NCBI GenBank assembly: GCA_025358925.1
Contig: JANYHT010000037.1
Span: 1-64,000, forward strand
Source of the DNA: Gemmatimonadaceae bacterium
GTDB lineage: Bacteria; Gemmatimonadota; Gemmatimonadetes; Gemmatimonadales; Gemmatimonadaceae
Length of the DNA stretch: 64,000 nucleotides
Direction of reading: 5' to 3'
Both the position numbers and the translations under genes were made by a program. Under the pieces are notes generated by a model. That model did not search any database. It was not told where the DNA came from and saw nothing but the letters and a program-made list of their open reading frames with translations. Shown piece after piece: positions 9,284-17,738 of the stretch. Within the stretch, counting starts at the first letter, position 1. Each line of letters starts with the position of its first letter.

Positions 9284-10665
9284 CAGTCGCGCCTCGCGAC
9301 TGACGCTTCGATCGACTCGGCGATTTGCGCAAGCTTGATGTATGTATCGCCGTACGGCGTACTTTGGTCGGGACGCTGCTGCAAAAACTCGAGTACCCGC
9401 GCGCGATACAGCAGCGCGGCATCAACGTACGGATCGCTGCCCTTCTGATACGCGCCGACCATAATGAGATCTTCCTTCTCGCGAAACGCTGCCTCGAGGC
9501 GGAGCATCGCACTGCCTGCGCGTCGCTGTGTCTCATTGATAATCTGATCGCGCACTCGGCTCTTGGATTCCAGCACGTCGATTGCCGGAAAATGATTCTG
9601 CGCGGCGAGTCGTCGCGTGAGTACGATGTGTCCATCAAGAATAGATCGCGCGGCATCAGCGACCGGTTCGTTGAAATCATCGCCATCGACGAGCACCGTG
9701 TAGATGCCCGTGATACCGCCGTGCGCGGCATTGCCGGCGCGCTCAAGCAAGCGTGGAAGCAACGAAAACACCGATGGCGGATATCCCTTGGTGGTCGGTG
9801 GTTCGCCGGTGGCGAGTCCAATTTCGCGCCAAGCCATCGCCACGCGCGTGACGGAGTCCACCATCAACAACACTTGCTTGCCTTGATCGCGAAAGTATTC
9901 CGCAATCGCTGTCGCAACCAATGCCCCACGCGCGCGCACAAGTGCCGACTGATCGCCGGTTGCTACAATGAGAATTGATCGCGCCAGCCCTTCCGGACCC
10001 AATGAGTTCTCGATGAAATCGCGCACCTCTCGACCACGTTCGCCTAACAGCGCAATCACGTTCACATCGGCTTTCGCTTGTCGCGCAATCATCCCGAGCA
10101 TCGTGCTCTTTCCGACACCGGAGCCTGAAAAAATGCCGATGCGCTGGCCGCGGCCGATCGTGAGAAGTCCATCGATGGCGCGCACGCCCGTTTCGAGCGG
10201 GCGATCAATGACTTCGCGTTCGAGTGGGTTCGGCGGCTCCGCAGAAAGTGGTACGCGCGTCACAACATCGAGCTTGCCTTTTCCGTCGATGGCATGACCG
10301 AGCCCGTTCAAGACGCGGCCGAGTAATCCCGGACCAACATCGACACCAAATGTGCGACCCAGTGGTTGCACACTCGATCCGGGGTGAAGGCCGTCGAGTT
10401 CGCCCAGAGGCATCAAGAGCACGCCGCGTTCATGAAACCCAACGACTTCGGCGAGGACAGAGCGGTCGCGTGAATGGCTCGTGATCCGACACAGCGAGCC
10501 GAGGCCAACATCAAGGCCCGTTGCTTCGAGGACGAGACCGACCACACGTGTGACGCGACCATATGTCGCGAAGCGATCATCGCGGTTGAGACGCGACGCC
10601 ATAGCGTGTGCGATCGGCGTCATGGATCCCGGCAGCGAGTGCGACGCTTGCGTTGCGAGGCTCAT
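9283..10665 (-). CDS. fliI: Flagellum-specific ATP synthase FliI
   Basis: A 460-residue F1-beta-like ATPase. Walker A is SGSGVGKST at residues 180-188, Walker B is in QVLLMVDSVTRVAMA, and the type III ATPase signature PPTTKGYPPSVFSLLPRLLER is present. It energises unfolding and release of export substrates at the export gate. It lies between fliH, its regulator, with a four-base overlap, and fliJ. Confidence 0.98.
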   Translation of the reverse strand: MSLATQASHSLPGSMTPIAHAMASRLNRDDRFATYGRVTRVVGLVLEATGLDVGLGSLCRITSHSRDRSVLAEVVGFHERGVLLMPLGELDGLHPGSSVQPLGRTFGVDVGPGLLGRVLNGLGHAIDGKGKLDVVTRVPLSAEPPNPLEREVIDRPLETGVRAIDGLLTIGRGQRIGIFSGSGVGKSTMLGMIARQAKADVNVIALLGERGREVRDFIENSLGPEGLARSILIVATGDQSALVRARGALVATAIAEYFRDQGKQVLLMVDSVTRVAMAWREIGLATGEPPTTKGYPPSVFSLLPRLLERAGNAAHGGITGIYTVLVDGDDFNEPVADAARSILDGHIVLTRRLAAQNHFPAIDVLESKSRVRDQIINETQRRAGSAMLRLEAAFREKEDLIMVGAYQKGSDPYVDAALLYRARVLEFLQQRPDQSTPYGDTYIKLAQIAESIEASVARRD

Positions 10666-11321
10666 GCCTGGATTTGTCCAATGCTGCGGTATGCGCGCTC
10701 GAGCGACGTATCAACGCGACCATCAATCACGCGGTCCCGGCCTTCCACCAAACAGCCGCCGCGGTGCAGGGTTTGATCTGCGATCCACCGTACGTCTTGC
10801 ATGCGGCCAGCGGCATCGGGTGTGAGCATGCTACCACACGTTGTGATGTCGTCGGGATGCAGACGAACAATAATGACTTGGTCGAGTGGGAATTCTGACA
10901 GTGCGCGACGTACCAAATCACGAACAATGGTTGGATCGATGGTGACTTCGCGTTCGACAATGTGCTGCGCGACAACAACGGCCAGTGCCGCAAGATTCTC
11001 TTCGGCATTGGCCGTCCACCGTGCTTCGTGCACTCGCACGGTGTCCAATGCGTCCGCGAGCGCCGTCAACGCTGTCGTGAGTGACGTGTCGTGTTCAGCG
11101 CGGACGGAGCGCACGGCGTCTGCGTGACCGCGTGCATACGCGGCCGCTTCAACGCGCTCGTGCGTGTCTGTATCCGAGGGTGGTGCATACTCGGTGTGGT
11201 GTTCCACGTGCGCGTGAAACGACGCGTCGTTGGACGGCATGGAAAAAATGTCCGGCATTTCGAGTTCATCGAGTGCCCAGGGGAGCGCGTGCATGGGTCG
11301 CGTCTCGTCAGATGAGGACAT
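10662..11321 (-). CDS. fliH: Flagellar assembly protein FliH
   Basis: A 219-residue protein with an acidic N-terminus, a long central helix and the FliH/YscL C-terminal domain (about 100-215; VVAQHIVEREVTIDPTIVRDL, VRWIADQTLHRGGCLVEG). It binds FliI and tethers it to FliN at the C-ring. It overlaps fliG by 14 bases and fliI by four. Sequence is divergent as usual for FliH, but context is decisive. Confidence 0.92.
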   Translation of the reverse strand: MSSSDETRPMHALPWALDELEMPDIFSMPSNDASFHAHVEHHTEYAPPSDTDTHERVEAAAYARGHADAVRSVRAEHDTSLTTALTALADALDTVRVHEARWTANAEENLAALAVVVAQHIVEREVTIDPTIVRDLVRRALSEFPLDQVIIVRLHPDDITTCGSMLTPDAAGRMQDVRWIADQTLHRGGCLVEGRDRVIDGRVDTSLERAYRSIGQIQA

Positions 11322-12351
11322 CGTCGGACCCCGAGCTGATCACGATTTCGCCAGTTTCTTCGAGCGCACGGACCTTCGAGACGATATCGGACTGCGCCGC
11401 TTCCACGTCGCGCATCTTGACGGGTCCCAAGAACTCCATTTCTTCTTTGAGGCCGGCGACAGCGCGTTGCGACATGGTGCCCATGATTTTTGTGCGGAGT
11501 TCTGGGCTCGCGGCCTTGAGGGCCAACGACAGTTGCTTGACGTCCACTTCGCGAAGCAACCGCTGGAGAGATTTGTCGTCGAGTGCACTGAGGTCTTCGA
11601 ACACGAACATGAGATTCTTGATCTGATCGCTGAGTTGCGGATCTTTCTCGGTCACGAGATCGAGGACTTCTTTCTCCAACGATGAGCTGACCAGGTTGAG
11701 GATTGCCGCGACTGCGGCTGGTCCGCCGACCGAACTCAAACCTTGCGAGAATGCGAGGTCCGCTTCACTGCCGATGGCGCGTTCCACAAGCGAGATCATT
11801 TCCGGGGCAACTTTTTCCATACGCGCAATGCGAAACATCACCTCGCCGCCCAGCGCAGGTTCAAGCTCGCGCAAAATGGCGGCGACTTGTGCAGGGTCGA
11901 GATGCGCGAGAATGAGTGCGATGGTTTGCGGATGCTCGCCGCGCAACGTGTTGCTGAGCTGTTGTGGGTCAGCGCGACGCAAACGACCAAAGCGATCGCT
12001 GTCGGCAAGTTGTCCTTGAATGCGCTTCAGAATGGCGGCGGCTTTCACGTGACCAAACGCGCGCTCAAGCACGTCGCGCGCAAATTCCACACCACCAGCA
12101 CTCAGTGAGTCGACACCAATGGTGAGTTCGAGCCACTCCGCGAGCACCATCTCCACGATGGAAGGTGGTACGCGATCAAGTTGCGCCATTTCAAGCGCAA
12201 CCACTTCGGCTTCTTCCGCCTGCAACGCTGCCGTTAACTTCGCGGCATGCTCAGAACCGATGGCCATACAGACAATGGCCACCTTCTGACGACCGGTGAG
12301 CCGTTCAGGAGCGTACTTCTCGGTGTTGGATTGGCGCGCGAGCGCAGTCAT
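11308..12351 (-). CDS. fliG: Flagellar motor switch protein FliG
   Basis: A 347-residue protein with the three FliG domains in order. The N-terminal domain binds FliF (TGRQKVAIVCMAIGSEHAAK). The middle domain has EHPQTIALILAHLDPAQVAAIL. The C-terminal domain carries the charged torque helix (about 280-330, VDVKQLSLALKAASPELRTKI). It couples stator movement to rotor turning. It follows fliF by about 20 bases. Confidence 0.97.
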   Translation of the reverse strand: MTALARQSNTEKYAPERLTGRQKVAIVCMAIGSEHAAKLTAALQAEEAEVVALEMAQLDRVPPSIVEMVLAEWLELTIGVDSLSAGGVEFARDVLERAFGHVKAAAILKRIQGQLADSDRFGRLRRADPQQLSNTLRGEHPQTIALILAHLDPAQVAAILRELEPALGGEVMFRIARMEKVAPEMISLVERAIGSEADLAFSQGLSSVGGPAAVAAILNLVSSSLEKEVLDLVTEKDPQLSDQIKNLMFVFEDLSALDDKSLQRLLREVDVKQLSLALKAASPELRTKIMGTMSQRAVAGLKEEMEFLGPVKMRDVEAAQSDIVSKVRALEETGEIVISSGSDDVLI

Positions 12352-12371
12352 CGGTTCGGTCTATCCGCCAA

Positions 12372-13952
12372 TCAGGAGTTCAGCCAACCGCGCGTCACGC
12401 GCACGGCTGCATCTGGGCGTTGATCGACCGTGGCCATGGCTTGTTCGCGTTCAAACGTGGTCGGCGGTGGCGGCAACACCGCACCCCGACGTTGATCCTC
12501 GAGCATTTGCGCTTCGGTCTCTCCGCCCGCTGATAGTGCGTTGCGCATTTGTGCGGACGGTGGCAATTCCGGATACGATGGTGACGGGGGCAGCGTGGCG
12601 CGATCAACACCTGCCATAGCAGATTTTTTCGGCTTGAGTGCGCTGAGCATGACGACCGCAACAATGAGTAGCACGACTAACGCGGAGATGGCGACGAGTG
12701 GCTTGGGATTGGCCTGCAACTTCGTCATCAAATCGGGCGTCGGCAGCGTATCGGCCTTTGGAAGTGGTGCAGGAATATCGAACGGCGCGCTCATCACCGA
12801 GATGAGATCACCGCGCGTGGAGTCCACGCCAAGTGCGTTGCGTACGAGCGTTTCGATACGCGTGATTTCTGCTGCGTTGCGTGGTGTAATGATCGGTGCG
12901 GCGAGCGACGCCTTTTTCGCAGGGTCGACCACCGGCATTGTGACTTTGTCGGCAATCAACACGGCGACGGTGAGCCGCTTCACGTTGCCAATGGCACCAC
13001 TAAAACTTTCGACGCTGTGTGTGTTTTCGTACGACGTCGATGTTTGTGACGAACTCGCGCCTTGACTTGGTGCGCTGGGCGTGACCTCGCTCTTTTGTTC
13101 GGTGGCCAACGCCTGCTTGTCTGGATCGACGGCCTGTACGGTGCGTTCAACTTTATCGAAGTTGATCGACGCGGCGACTTGCACACGCGCATTGCCCGCG
13201 CCAACAAGACTCGACAATAATTTGTCGGCCTTCTGTTGATAGTAGGTTTCTACTTCACGCTGGACGCTAAGTTGTCGACTGGAGAGACCAGTCATCGAGC
13301 CATCGTCATCCATGGTCAGGGCTTGTCCGCGTTCGTCAACGATCATGACGTGTTGCGCATCGAGGCCACCGACACTGCTCGACACTAAGCTGGCGATACC
13401 ACGCACCGTTTCTGCGCGCGGTGACTCACCGCTATTCATCGTGAGCGTGACGGAGGCCTTCGACGGCCGTTCATTTTTCTTGAACAACTGGTCGTCTTCG
13501 AGTGCGAGGTGTACCTGCACGGCTTTGACGTCACGCATCTTGCCAATCGTGCGCTCCAATTCTCCTTCAAGGGCGCGGCGGAAGTTTACACGTTGTGTGT
13601 AGTCCGTCATGCCCCACGACGGTTTATCAAAGAGTTCGAGACCAGGACGGCCGGTGTCTGGCGTGCCGTCACGCGCGAGCGCGACGCGAGCTTTCGGGAG
13701 ATCAATGCTGCTCACCAAAATCGTCGACCCTGACCCTTCCAATTCGTACACAATGCCAACTTCCGTCAGCTTATCCGTCATCTTGCCGACGTTGTCCATC
13801 GGGATGTTGCTGTAAAGCGGCACCATCATGGGTTGTGTTGCCCAGCGCGAGACGCCAAACACGAGCGCGGTGACCAACGCTCCTACAACAATGATCGCGA
13901 TTTGACGTGTGCCGCTCACACGTCCAAAGAGAGACTGCAGCAGATCGTTCAT
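12372..13952 (-). CDS. fliF: Flagellar MS-ring protein FliF
   Basis: A 526-residue protein with an N-terminal membrane segment (about 19-38), the YscJ/FliF ring-building domain (about 40-220), a periplasmic Ser/Thr-rich collar, a second membrane segment (about 424-442, LVAISALVVLLIVAVVML) and a cytoplasmic tail that binds FliG. It forms the MS ring on which the basal body nucleates. Gene order fliE-fliF-fliG is standard. Confidence 0.97.
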   Translation of the reverse strand: MNDLLQSLFGRVSGTRQIAIIVVGALVTALVFGVSRWATQPMMVPLYSNIPMDNVGKMTDKLTEVGIVYELEGSGSTILVSSIDLPKARVALARDGTPDTGRPGLELFDKPSWGMTDYTQRVNFRRALEGELERTIGKMRDVKAVQVHLALEDDQLFKKNERPSKASVTLTMNSGESPRAETVRGIASLVSSSVGGLDAQHVMIVDERGQALTMDDDGSMTGLSSRQLSVQREVETYYQQKADKLLSSLVGAGNARVQVAASINFDKVERTVQAVDPDKQALATEQKSEVTPSAPSQGASSSQTSTSYENTHSVESFSGAIGNVKRLTVAVLIADKVTMPVVDPAKKASLAAPIITPRNAAEITRIETLVRNALGVDSTRGDLISVMSAPFDIPAPLPKADTLPTPDLMTKLQANPKPLVAISALVVLLIVAVVMLSALKPKKSAMAGVDRATLPPSPSYPELPPSAQMRNALSAGGETEAQMLEDQRRGAVLPPPPTTFEREQAMATVDQRPDAAVRVTRGWLNS

Positions 13953-13955
13953 CGG

Positions 13956-14270
13956 TTACGACTGCATGTTGATGACGGATCGATAGGCTTCGACCATCTT
14001 GTTTCGCATTTCGACGAGGACATCCAGTGCGATCGTGGCTTCTTCGGTCGCCGCCATCACTTGATGCAACTCGACGTTCTCGCCACGTGCAAAGCGCTTG
14101 GTCAAATCATCGCCAATATCTTTCGCGTCGGAGACTTCGTTGAGCGCGCGCGTGAACGTATTGCCAAATGAGTTGTCCCCAATGCCCAATACGGGAACTT
14201 GCTTCGACGCGGTGTCGTCACCCGAGAGCTGAGGCAGCGAACGCGTGAGAAGGTCAATGCGCGGTTGCAT
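13956..14270 (-). CDS. fliE: Flagellar hook-basal body protein FliE
   Basis: A 104-residue protein with the FliE C-terminal helix region (HQVMAATEEATIALDVLVEMRNKMVEAYRSVI shortened here; about residues 72-102). FliE joins the MS ring to the rod and is the first axial protein exported. It lies three bases before fliF and 17 bases after an unknown protein. Normal length. Confidence 0.94.
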   Translation of the reverse strand: MQPRIDLLTRSLPQLSGDDTASKQVPVLGIGDNSFGNTFTRALNEVSDAKDIGDDLTKRFARGENVELHQVMAATEEATIALDVLVEMRNKMVEAYRSVINMQS

Positions 14271-14287
14271 GTTGTGCTGGCTCGGGC

Positions 14288-14662
14288 TCAGGCGCGCACG
14301 TCAAGCCGCACACCACGTGCGGCCGGCGGAGCGGGATTTGTTGCGGCTTTGATGCGTCCGTACGTGAGAGGGCCGGACGACGCCGTCTTCGCAAAGAAAT
14401 TGCGCTCTTCAGTTGTGAGCACGCTCCACAACGTCGGATCCGTACCAGGCGGTGCTTCCGCTGGCACGGTATGCTGCGCAGTCCCAGCGCCGGCAATCGG
14501 CGTCTGCGTCTTGAGCGCAGGACGCGCCAACGGTGATTGTGGTGCGCCAGTACGATCAGTGCCGCTCGGTAGTACGCGGTCGCTTGTTGATCGCGTCGCA
14601 TCCGGGCGGACGATAGAACCAAGGTTCGCGAGAAGCGGATTGGTAATGCTGTTGATACTCAT
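14288..14662 (-). CDS. Unknown protein between flgC and fliE
   Basis: A 124-residue protein I do not recognise. It begins MSINSITNPLLANLGSIVRP, has a proline/alanine-rich middle that is probably disordered, and one better-ordered helical stretch at about residues 77-104 (DPTLWSVLTTEERNFFAKTA). There is no signal peptide or membrane segment. It is on the same strand as its neighbours, 17 bases from fliE and 26 from flgC, so it is almost certainly co-expressed with the rod genes. A role as an export-related or rod-assembly accessory is only an inference from position. Confidence 0.7.
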   Translation of the reverse strand: MSINSITNPLLANLGSIVRPDATRSTSDRVLPSGTDRTGAPQSPLARPALKTQTPIAGAGTAQHTVPAEAPPGTDPTLWSVLTTEERNFFAKTASSGPLTYGRIKAATNPAPPAARGVRLDVRA

Positions 14663-14688
14663 GGTCGTTTATGCAGAATGCGAGTGAA

Positions 14689-15288
14689 TCAGATATCGAG
14701 TGATGCGCGGAGCATGGATTTGGCCGTTTGAAAAACAGCCGCATTCGCTTCGTACATGCGTTTCGCGTCCATGAGGCGCACCAACTCTTGTGTGGTATCG
14801 ATGTCGGGATAGCGCACGTATCCGCTCGCATCGGCATCGGGATGACCTGGCTCGTACACAAGCCGACCTTCCCCTTGATCTTCCGCAATCCCAGCGACAC
14901 GCACACCAAATTCGCCGTGCGGTCCATCGCCGTTACCATTCATCGGCAGTACGGGAACGACAACGCGTTTTGGTCCATCGCCGAAAGCCGGCGCATCGAA
15001 TGCCGAAGGACCACCCACATTGCTCGCGCCGGATGCGCTGGCTGCATTGAAGAGCGCGTTTTGCGACGTTGCCGATTCGAGAACGAGGTCGCGACGCTTG
15101 TACGGTGCGCCGTCAGGTCCACGGGTGACATCAGCGTTGGCGATGTTTTGCGCGATGGTTTCCATTCGCTGGCGCTGAGCCGCGAGTCCACTGGCGGCGA
15201 TGCCCATAGAGCGGAACATTGGACGGATGACGCTCTGGTTCTGCAACGGGAGCAATCCGAGTGGCCGCGTTGGGTCAATGCCGGACAT
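14689..15288 (-). CDS. flgC: Flagellar proximal rod protein FlgC
   Basis: A 199-residue rod protein. The core begins at Met24 (MFRSMGIAASGLAAQRQRME, then IAQNIANADVT) as in other FlgC, and the C-terminus has the paired helix (TQELVRLMDAKRMYEANAAV). I keep ATG at 15288 because it overlaps the flgB stop (TGATG), which favours coupled translation and gives a 23-residue N-terminal extension. ATG at 15219 would give the usual FlgC N-terminus. Confidence 0.93.
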   Translation of the reverse strand: MSGIDPTRPLGLLPLQNQSVIRPMFRSMGIAASGLAAQRQRMETIAQNIANADVTRGPDGAPYKRRDLVLESATSQNALFNAASASGASNVGGPSAFDAPAFGDGPKRVVVPVLPMNGNGDGPHGEFGVRVAGIAEDQGEGRLVYEPGHPDADASGYVRYPDIDTTQELVRLMDAKRMYEANAAVFQTAKSMLRASLDI

Positions 15289-15587
15289 CAGATGGTGCCT
15301 TTGATGGCGGTGCGAAGATTCTGGTATGTCTTCTCGAGTAACCGCGACGTTGCGAGAAAGCGCATCTGTTCATCGGCGAGTCCGACCATTTCGTCTTCGA
15401 CGTTGATCGGATTGGCGTTGGCGACGGCGGTCTGCCCATTTTTCGCTTCGAGCGAAAACCCGTCACTGTTCTGTAGGGTGGCCTTCGCGACACGGTCCGC
15501 GATGCTGCGTGAGCGCGCGACGCTTTCGTCGAGGCCCGTTTTCAGCGACGAGGCAGAGGTGACGCGATCGATCAGTCCAAAGAGCAT
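15288..15587 (-). CDS. flgB: Flagellar proximal rod protein FlgB (divergent, short)
   Basis: Recognised by position ahead of flgC and by the C-terminal NPINVEDEMVGLADEQMRF with LLEKTYQNLRTAIKGTI, which matches FlgB. The N-terminal rod motif (usually SNIANADTPG) is eroded here (RSIADRVAKATLQNSDG). The frame stays open to a TTG at 15650, but that TTG is the -24 element of a sigma-54 promoter, so I start at ATG 15587 (MLFGLIDRVTSASS). This gives 99 residues, shorter than the usual 120-140. The true start needs experimental proof. Confidence 0.8.
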   Translation of the reverse strand: MLFGLIDRVTSASSLKTGLDESVARSRSIADRVAKATLQNSDGFSLEAKNGQTAVANANPINVEDEMVGLADEQMRFLATSRLLEKTYQNLRTAIKGTI

Positions 15588-15634
15588 CGCAGGGTCCGGT
15601 TGTGAATGGGCGAACGTATCCGCCACCGGAAAAA

Positions 15635-15650
15635 GCAATGGTTGGGCCAA
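15635..15650 (-). promoter_or_regulatory. Putative sigma-54 promoter of the flgB-flgE operon
   Basis: Minus-strand TTGGCCCAACCATTGC followed by TTTTT matches the -24/-12 consensus TTGGCAC-N5-TTGC with the invariant GG-N10-GC spacing. Predicted start of transcription is near 15624. The NtrC-type activator gene lies immediately upstream on the same strand. An inverted repeat GATGT-TAC-ACATC at 15719-15731, about 95 bases upstream of the start, is a possible activator site. Confidence 0.7.
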
Positions 15651-16010
15651 ATCGGTGAGGCCGCGAATTAAGGAGGTTTTTCAGGTCTTCGAAGTCTTTG
15701 TAAAACTATGATGTATTTGATGTTACACATCAGGGTGAAGCGCAATTTGAAGGACAATAGTGTCGCAATTTTGAACCCGACGACAGGAGAAAACAGGAGC
15801 TACTCGGAAGTTTCTGCCGCATCATCTGCGGTCGGAACTGCCGTTTCGGTGCTCGCACTAAACGGCAACCGACGGCCGCGAATGACGCGAATTTGGACGG
15901 TATACGCTCGCGTGCCGTAATGACGGGCAGGCGACGTCGCTTTTTTTAATTGAAACAAAAGCATTCCAGCTTTGCCTCGTCGTGGACCAGTAGCCAACCG
16001 CCTCGGTCAA

Positions 16011-16052
16011 ATTCGCGTGATTCGCGTGATTCGCGTCATTCGCGGTCAGCAA
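16011..16052 (+). repeat. Tandem 9-base repeat (ATTCGCGTG) x4, dispersed family
   Basis: Four adjacent copies of ATTCGCGNN (ATTCGCGTG, ATTCGCGTG, ATTCGCGTC, ATTCGCGGT), ending ATTCGCGGTCAGCA. The same unit occurs in three copies on the opposite strand at 62746-62776, ending ATTCGCGGTCGGCA. It lies just after the stop of the activator gene. Confidence 0.8.
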
Positions 16053-16060
16053 CGCATTCC

Positions 16061-17530
16061 TTACTCGTCATCCGTCTCAGACTCGCGACCCGGCCCATTG
16101 AGCTTGTTGCGCAGCGTACGCACGCTGATGCCCAACAAGTCCGCCGCCTTCGTTCGATTATTGTCGGCAGCAGTCAGCGCATGCTGAATGAGGACGCGCT
16201 CCGCATCCGCAACATTTAACGAATTCAAGTTGATCGCCCCACCGTTCGCCCCCGCACTGCCGACGCCAACACCAACAGCGACGCGACCAACAGTCGATCC
16301 ACCACCGCTCGATCCCGAGACGGAGCGCGGACGAATCGATGGCGCTCCCAGCGAGTGCGCAAGTCCAAACCGTGTGCCTTCAAGGCAGTGCGGCTGAATC
16401 ATCGCATCGGGCGTCAGAATCACAGCGCGTTCGATAACGTGTTGTAGCTCGCGGATATTGCCGGGCCACGGATAGTGTTGCAGCGACTCGAGTGCATCCG
16501 GCGTCAGCCCCTCGATCTTCTTGCCGATCTCCGCCGCCGTGCGCATCGCGAAGCGCAGCGCTAACACCGGGATATCCTCCGGTCGATCCCGCAGTGGCGG
16601 AATGAGAATAGGGATTGTTGACAGTCGGTAATAAAGATCTTGGCGAAACGTGCCTCGGTCCGCCTCTGCCGCGAGATCGCGATTGGTCGTCGCAACAATG
16701 CGCACATCAACCTTGATCGACGACGTGCCGCCGACACGCTCAAATTCCTGCTCCTGTAACACGCGCAGAAGCTTCGCCTGCAAATCGAGTCGCATCTCTG
16801 AAATTTCGTCCAACAGTAAGGTCCCGCGATTCGCGCGCTCGAACGCGCCCTCAACTCGCTTGATCGCGCCAGTAAAGGCACCCTTCTCGTGTCCAAAGAG
16901 TGCACTTTCGACCAAACCTTCGGGCAGTGCGGCGCAATTCAACTTGATGAACGGCTTATCGCGGCGGTCGCTTTGATCGTGAATCGCGCGCGCAAACAAC
17001 TCTTTGCCGGTGCCTGACTCGCCTTGGAGCAATACCGTCGCTCTCGTGGGGGCGGCCATGGCGACCGTTTGCAAGATCCGGCGAACAATGGCGGAGTCGC
17101 CAATAATCTGTCGTTCGTTCCGAAACTGCATGACTTCCTTGCGCAGAGATTCATTTTCTCGACGCAACCGCACGTACTCCAAGGCCTGATCGACCGCGAG
17201 TTCTAACTGCTGCGGCCGCACGGGCTTGGTGATGTAGTCGATAGCCCCCGCCTTAATAGATGCGACCGCATGTTCAATACTGGCAAAGCCCGTGAGCATG
17301 ATCAACGGGATGTCATACCCCTCGCGGGCCAGCATTTGAATGAACTCCAACCCCGAGATGCCAGGCATCCGATAGTCGGAGATGATCAGATCCACGCCGC
17401 CTCGCTCCAATACTTGCAACGCCTCCGGTACGCTCCGAGCACCGACAGGCGTGTGCCCCGCCCGCTCAAGCGTATCTTCGAGCATCAAGCCAACCGCTGG
17501 CTCGTCATCGACGTGCAGGATGGTTGCCAT
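16061..17530 (-). CDS. Sigma-54-dependent response regulator, NtrC family, probable flagellar activator (FlrC/FleR/FlbD type)
   Basis: A 489-residue protein in three parts. The receiver domain (1-120) has acidic residues at 8-9, the phospho-acceptor Asp52 and Lys102. The AAA+ domain (about 140-375) has Walker A GESGTGKE (170-177), the sigma-54-contacting GAFTGA loop (218-223) and Walker B TLLLDE (237-242). After a Gly/Ser/Val-rich linker comes a Fis-type helix-turn-helix (NRTKAADLLGISVRTLRNKL). I start at ATG 17530 (MATILHVDDEP); the longer frame adds 62 residues without domain sense. No kinase is adjacent; a small NtrB-like kinase sits at 40990-41739. It lies upstream of a sigma-54-type flgB promoter, so control of the flagellar cascade is the natural inference. 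Confidence 0.9.
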   Translation of the reverse strand: MATILHVDDEPAVGLMLEDTLERAGHTPVGARSVPEALQVLERGGVDLIISDYRMPGISGLEFIQMLAREGYDIPLIMLTGFASIEHAVASIKAGAIDYITKPVRPQQLELAVDQALEYVRLRRENESLRKEVMQFRNERQIIGDSAIVRRILQTVAMAAPTRATVLLQGESGTGKELFARAIHDQSDRRDKPFIKLNCAALPEGLVESALFGHEKGAFTGAIKRVEGAFERANRGTLLLDEISEMRLDLQAKLLRVLQEQEFERVGGTSSIKVDVRIVATTNRDLAAEADRGTFRQDLYYRLSTIPILIPPLRDRPEDIPVLALRFAMRTAAEIGKKIEGLTPDALESLQHYPWPGNIRELQHVIERAVILTPDAMIQPHCLEGTRFGLAHSLGAPSIRPRSVSGSSGGGSTVGRVAVGVGVGSAGANGGAINLNSLNVADAERVLIQHALTAADNNRTKAADLLGISVRTLRNKLNGPGRESETDDE

Positions 17531-17638
17531 GCTGGGATTGCGGGGGTGGAAAATGAGAAATGAGGGTTGGTGACGCGCTCCGCGAGCAAGCGTCCCTTCC
17601 ATAACACGGCAAAACTGGCACTCGGCAAAATTAGCCGC

Positions 17639-17665
17639 TAAAGGCTGGCGGCGCGCCTCCGATAC
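17639..17665 (+). promoter_or_regulatory. Putative sigma-28 promoter of flgL-fliW
   Basis: TAAAGGCT, an 11-base spacer, then TCCGATAC. The flagellar sigma-28 consensus is TAAAGTTT-N11-GCCGATAA; 11 of 16 positions match and the spacer is exact. The predicted transcript starts near 17672, about 65 bases before the flgL ATG. Confidence 0.6.
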
Positions 17666-17738
17666 TAAAAAACATGAAAGCCGGTCACGCGTCGCTACCT
17701 GTACGGGTACTGACAACGAACCGCTCGCCCGACTGACT

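Larger units (their letters stand above)
15588..16060. other. Intergenic region between the sigma-54 activator gene and flgB
   Basis: A gap of about 470 bases. It holds the flgB sigma-54-type promoter (15635-15650), a small inverted repeat (15719-15731), a T-run near 15940, and four tandem copies of a 9-base unit at 16011-16046. Short open frames exist on both strands but none has a ribosome site, codon bias or family resemblance that I trust. Confidence 0.6.

Noticed and set aside
15588-15650. flgB extended to TTG 15650
   Set aside because: The TTG is the -24 element of a sigma-54 promoter and the added residues do not match FlgB.
15708-15920. A 70-residue plus-strand frame upstream of flgB
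   Set aside because: The good AAGGAGGT near 15667 is more than 30 bases from its ATG, composition is atypical, and no family is seen.
16011-16046. Tandem repeats considered as a CRISPR array
   Set aside because: Units are 9 bases with no spacers and no cas genes nearby.
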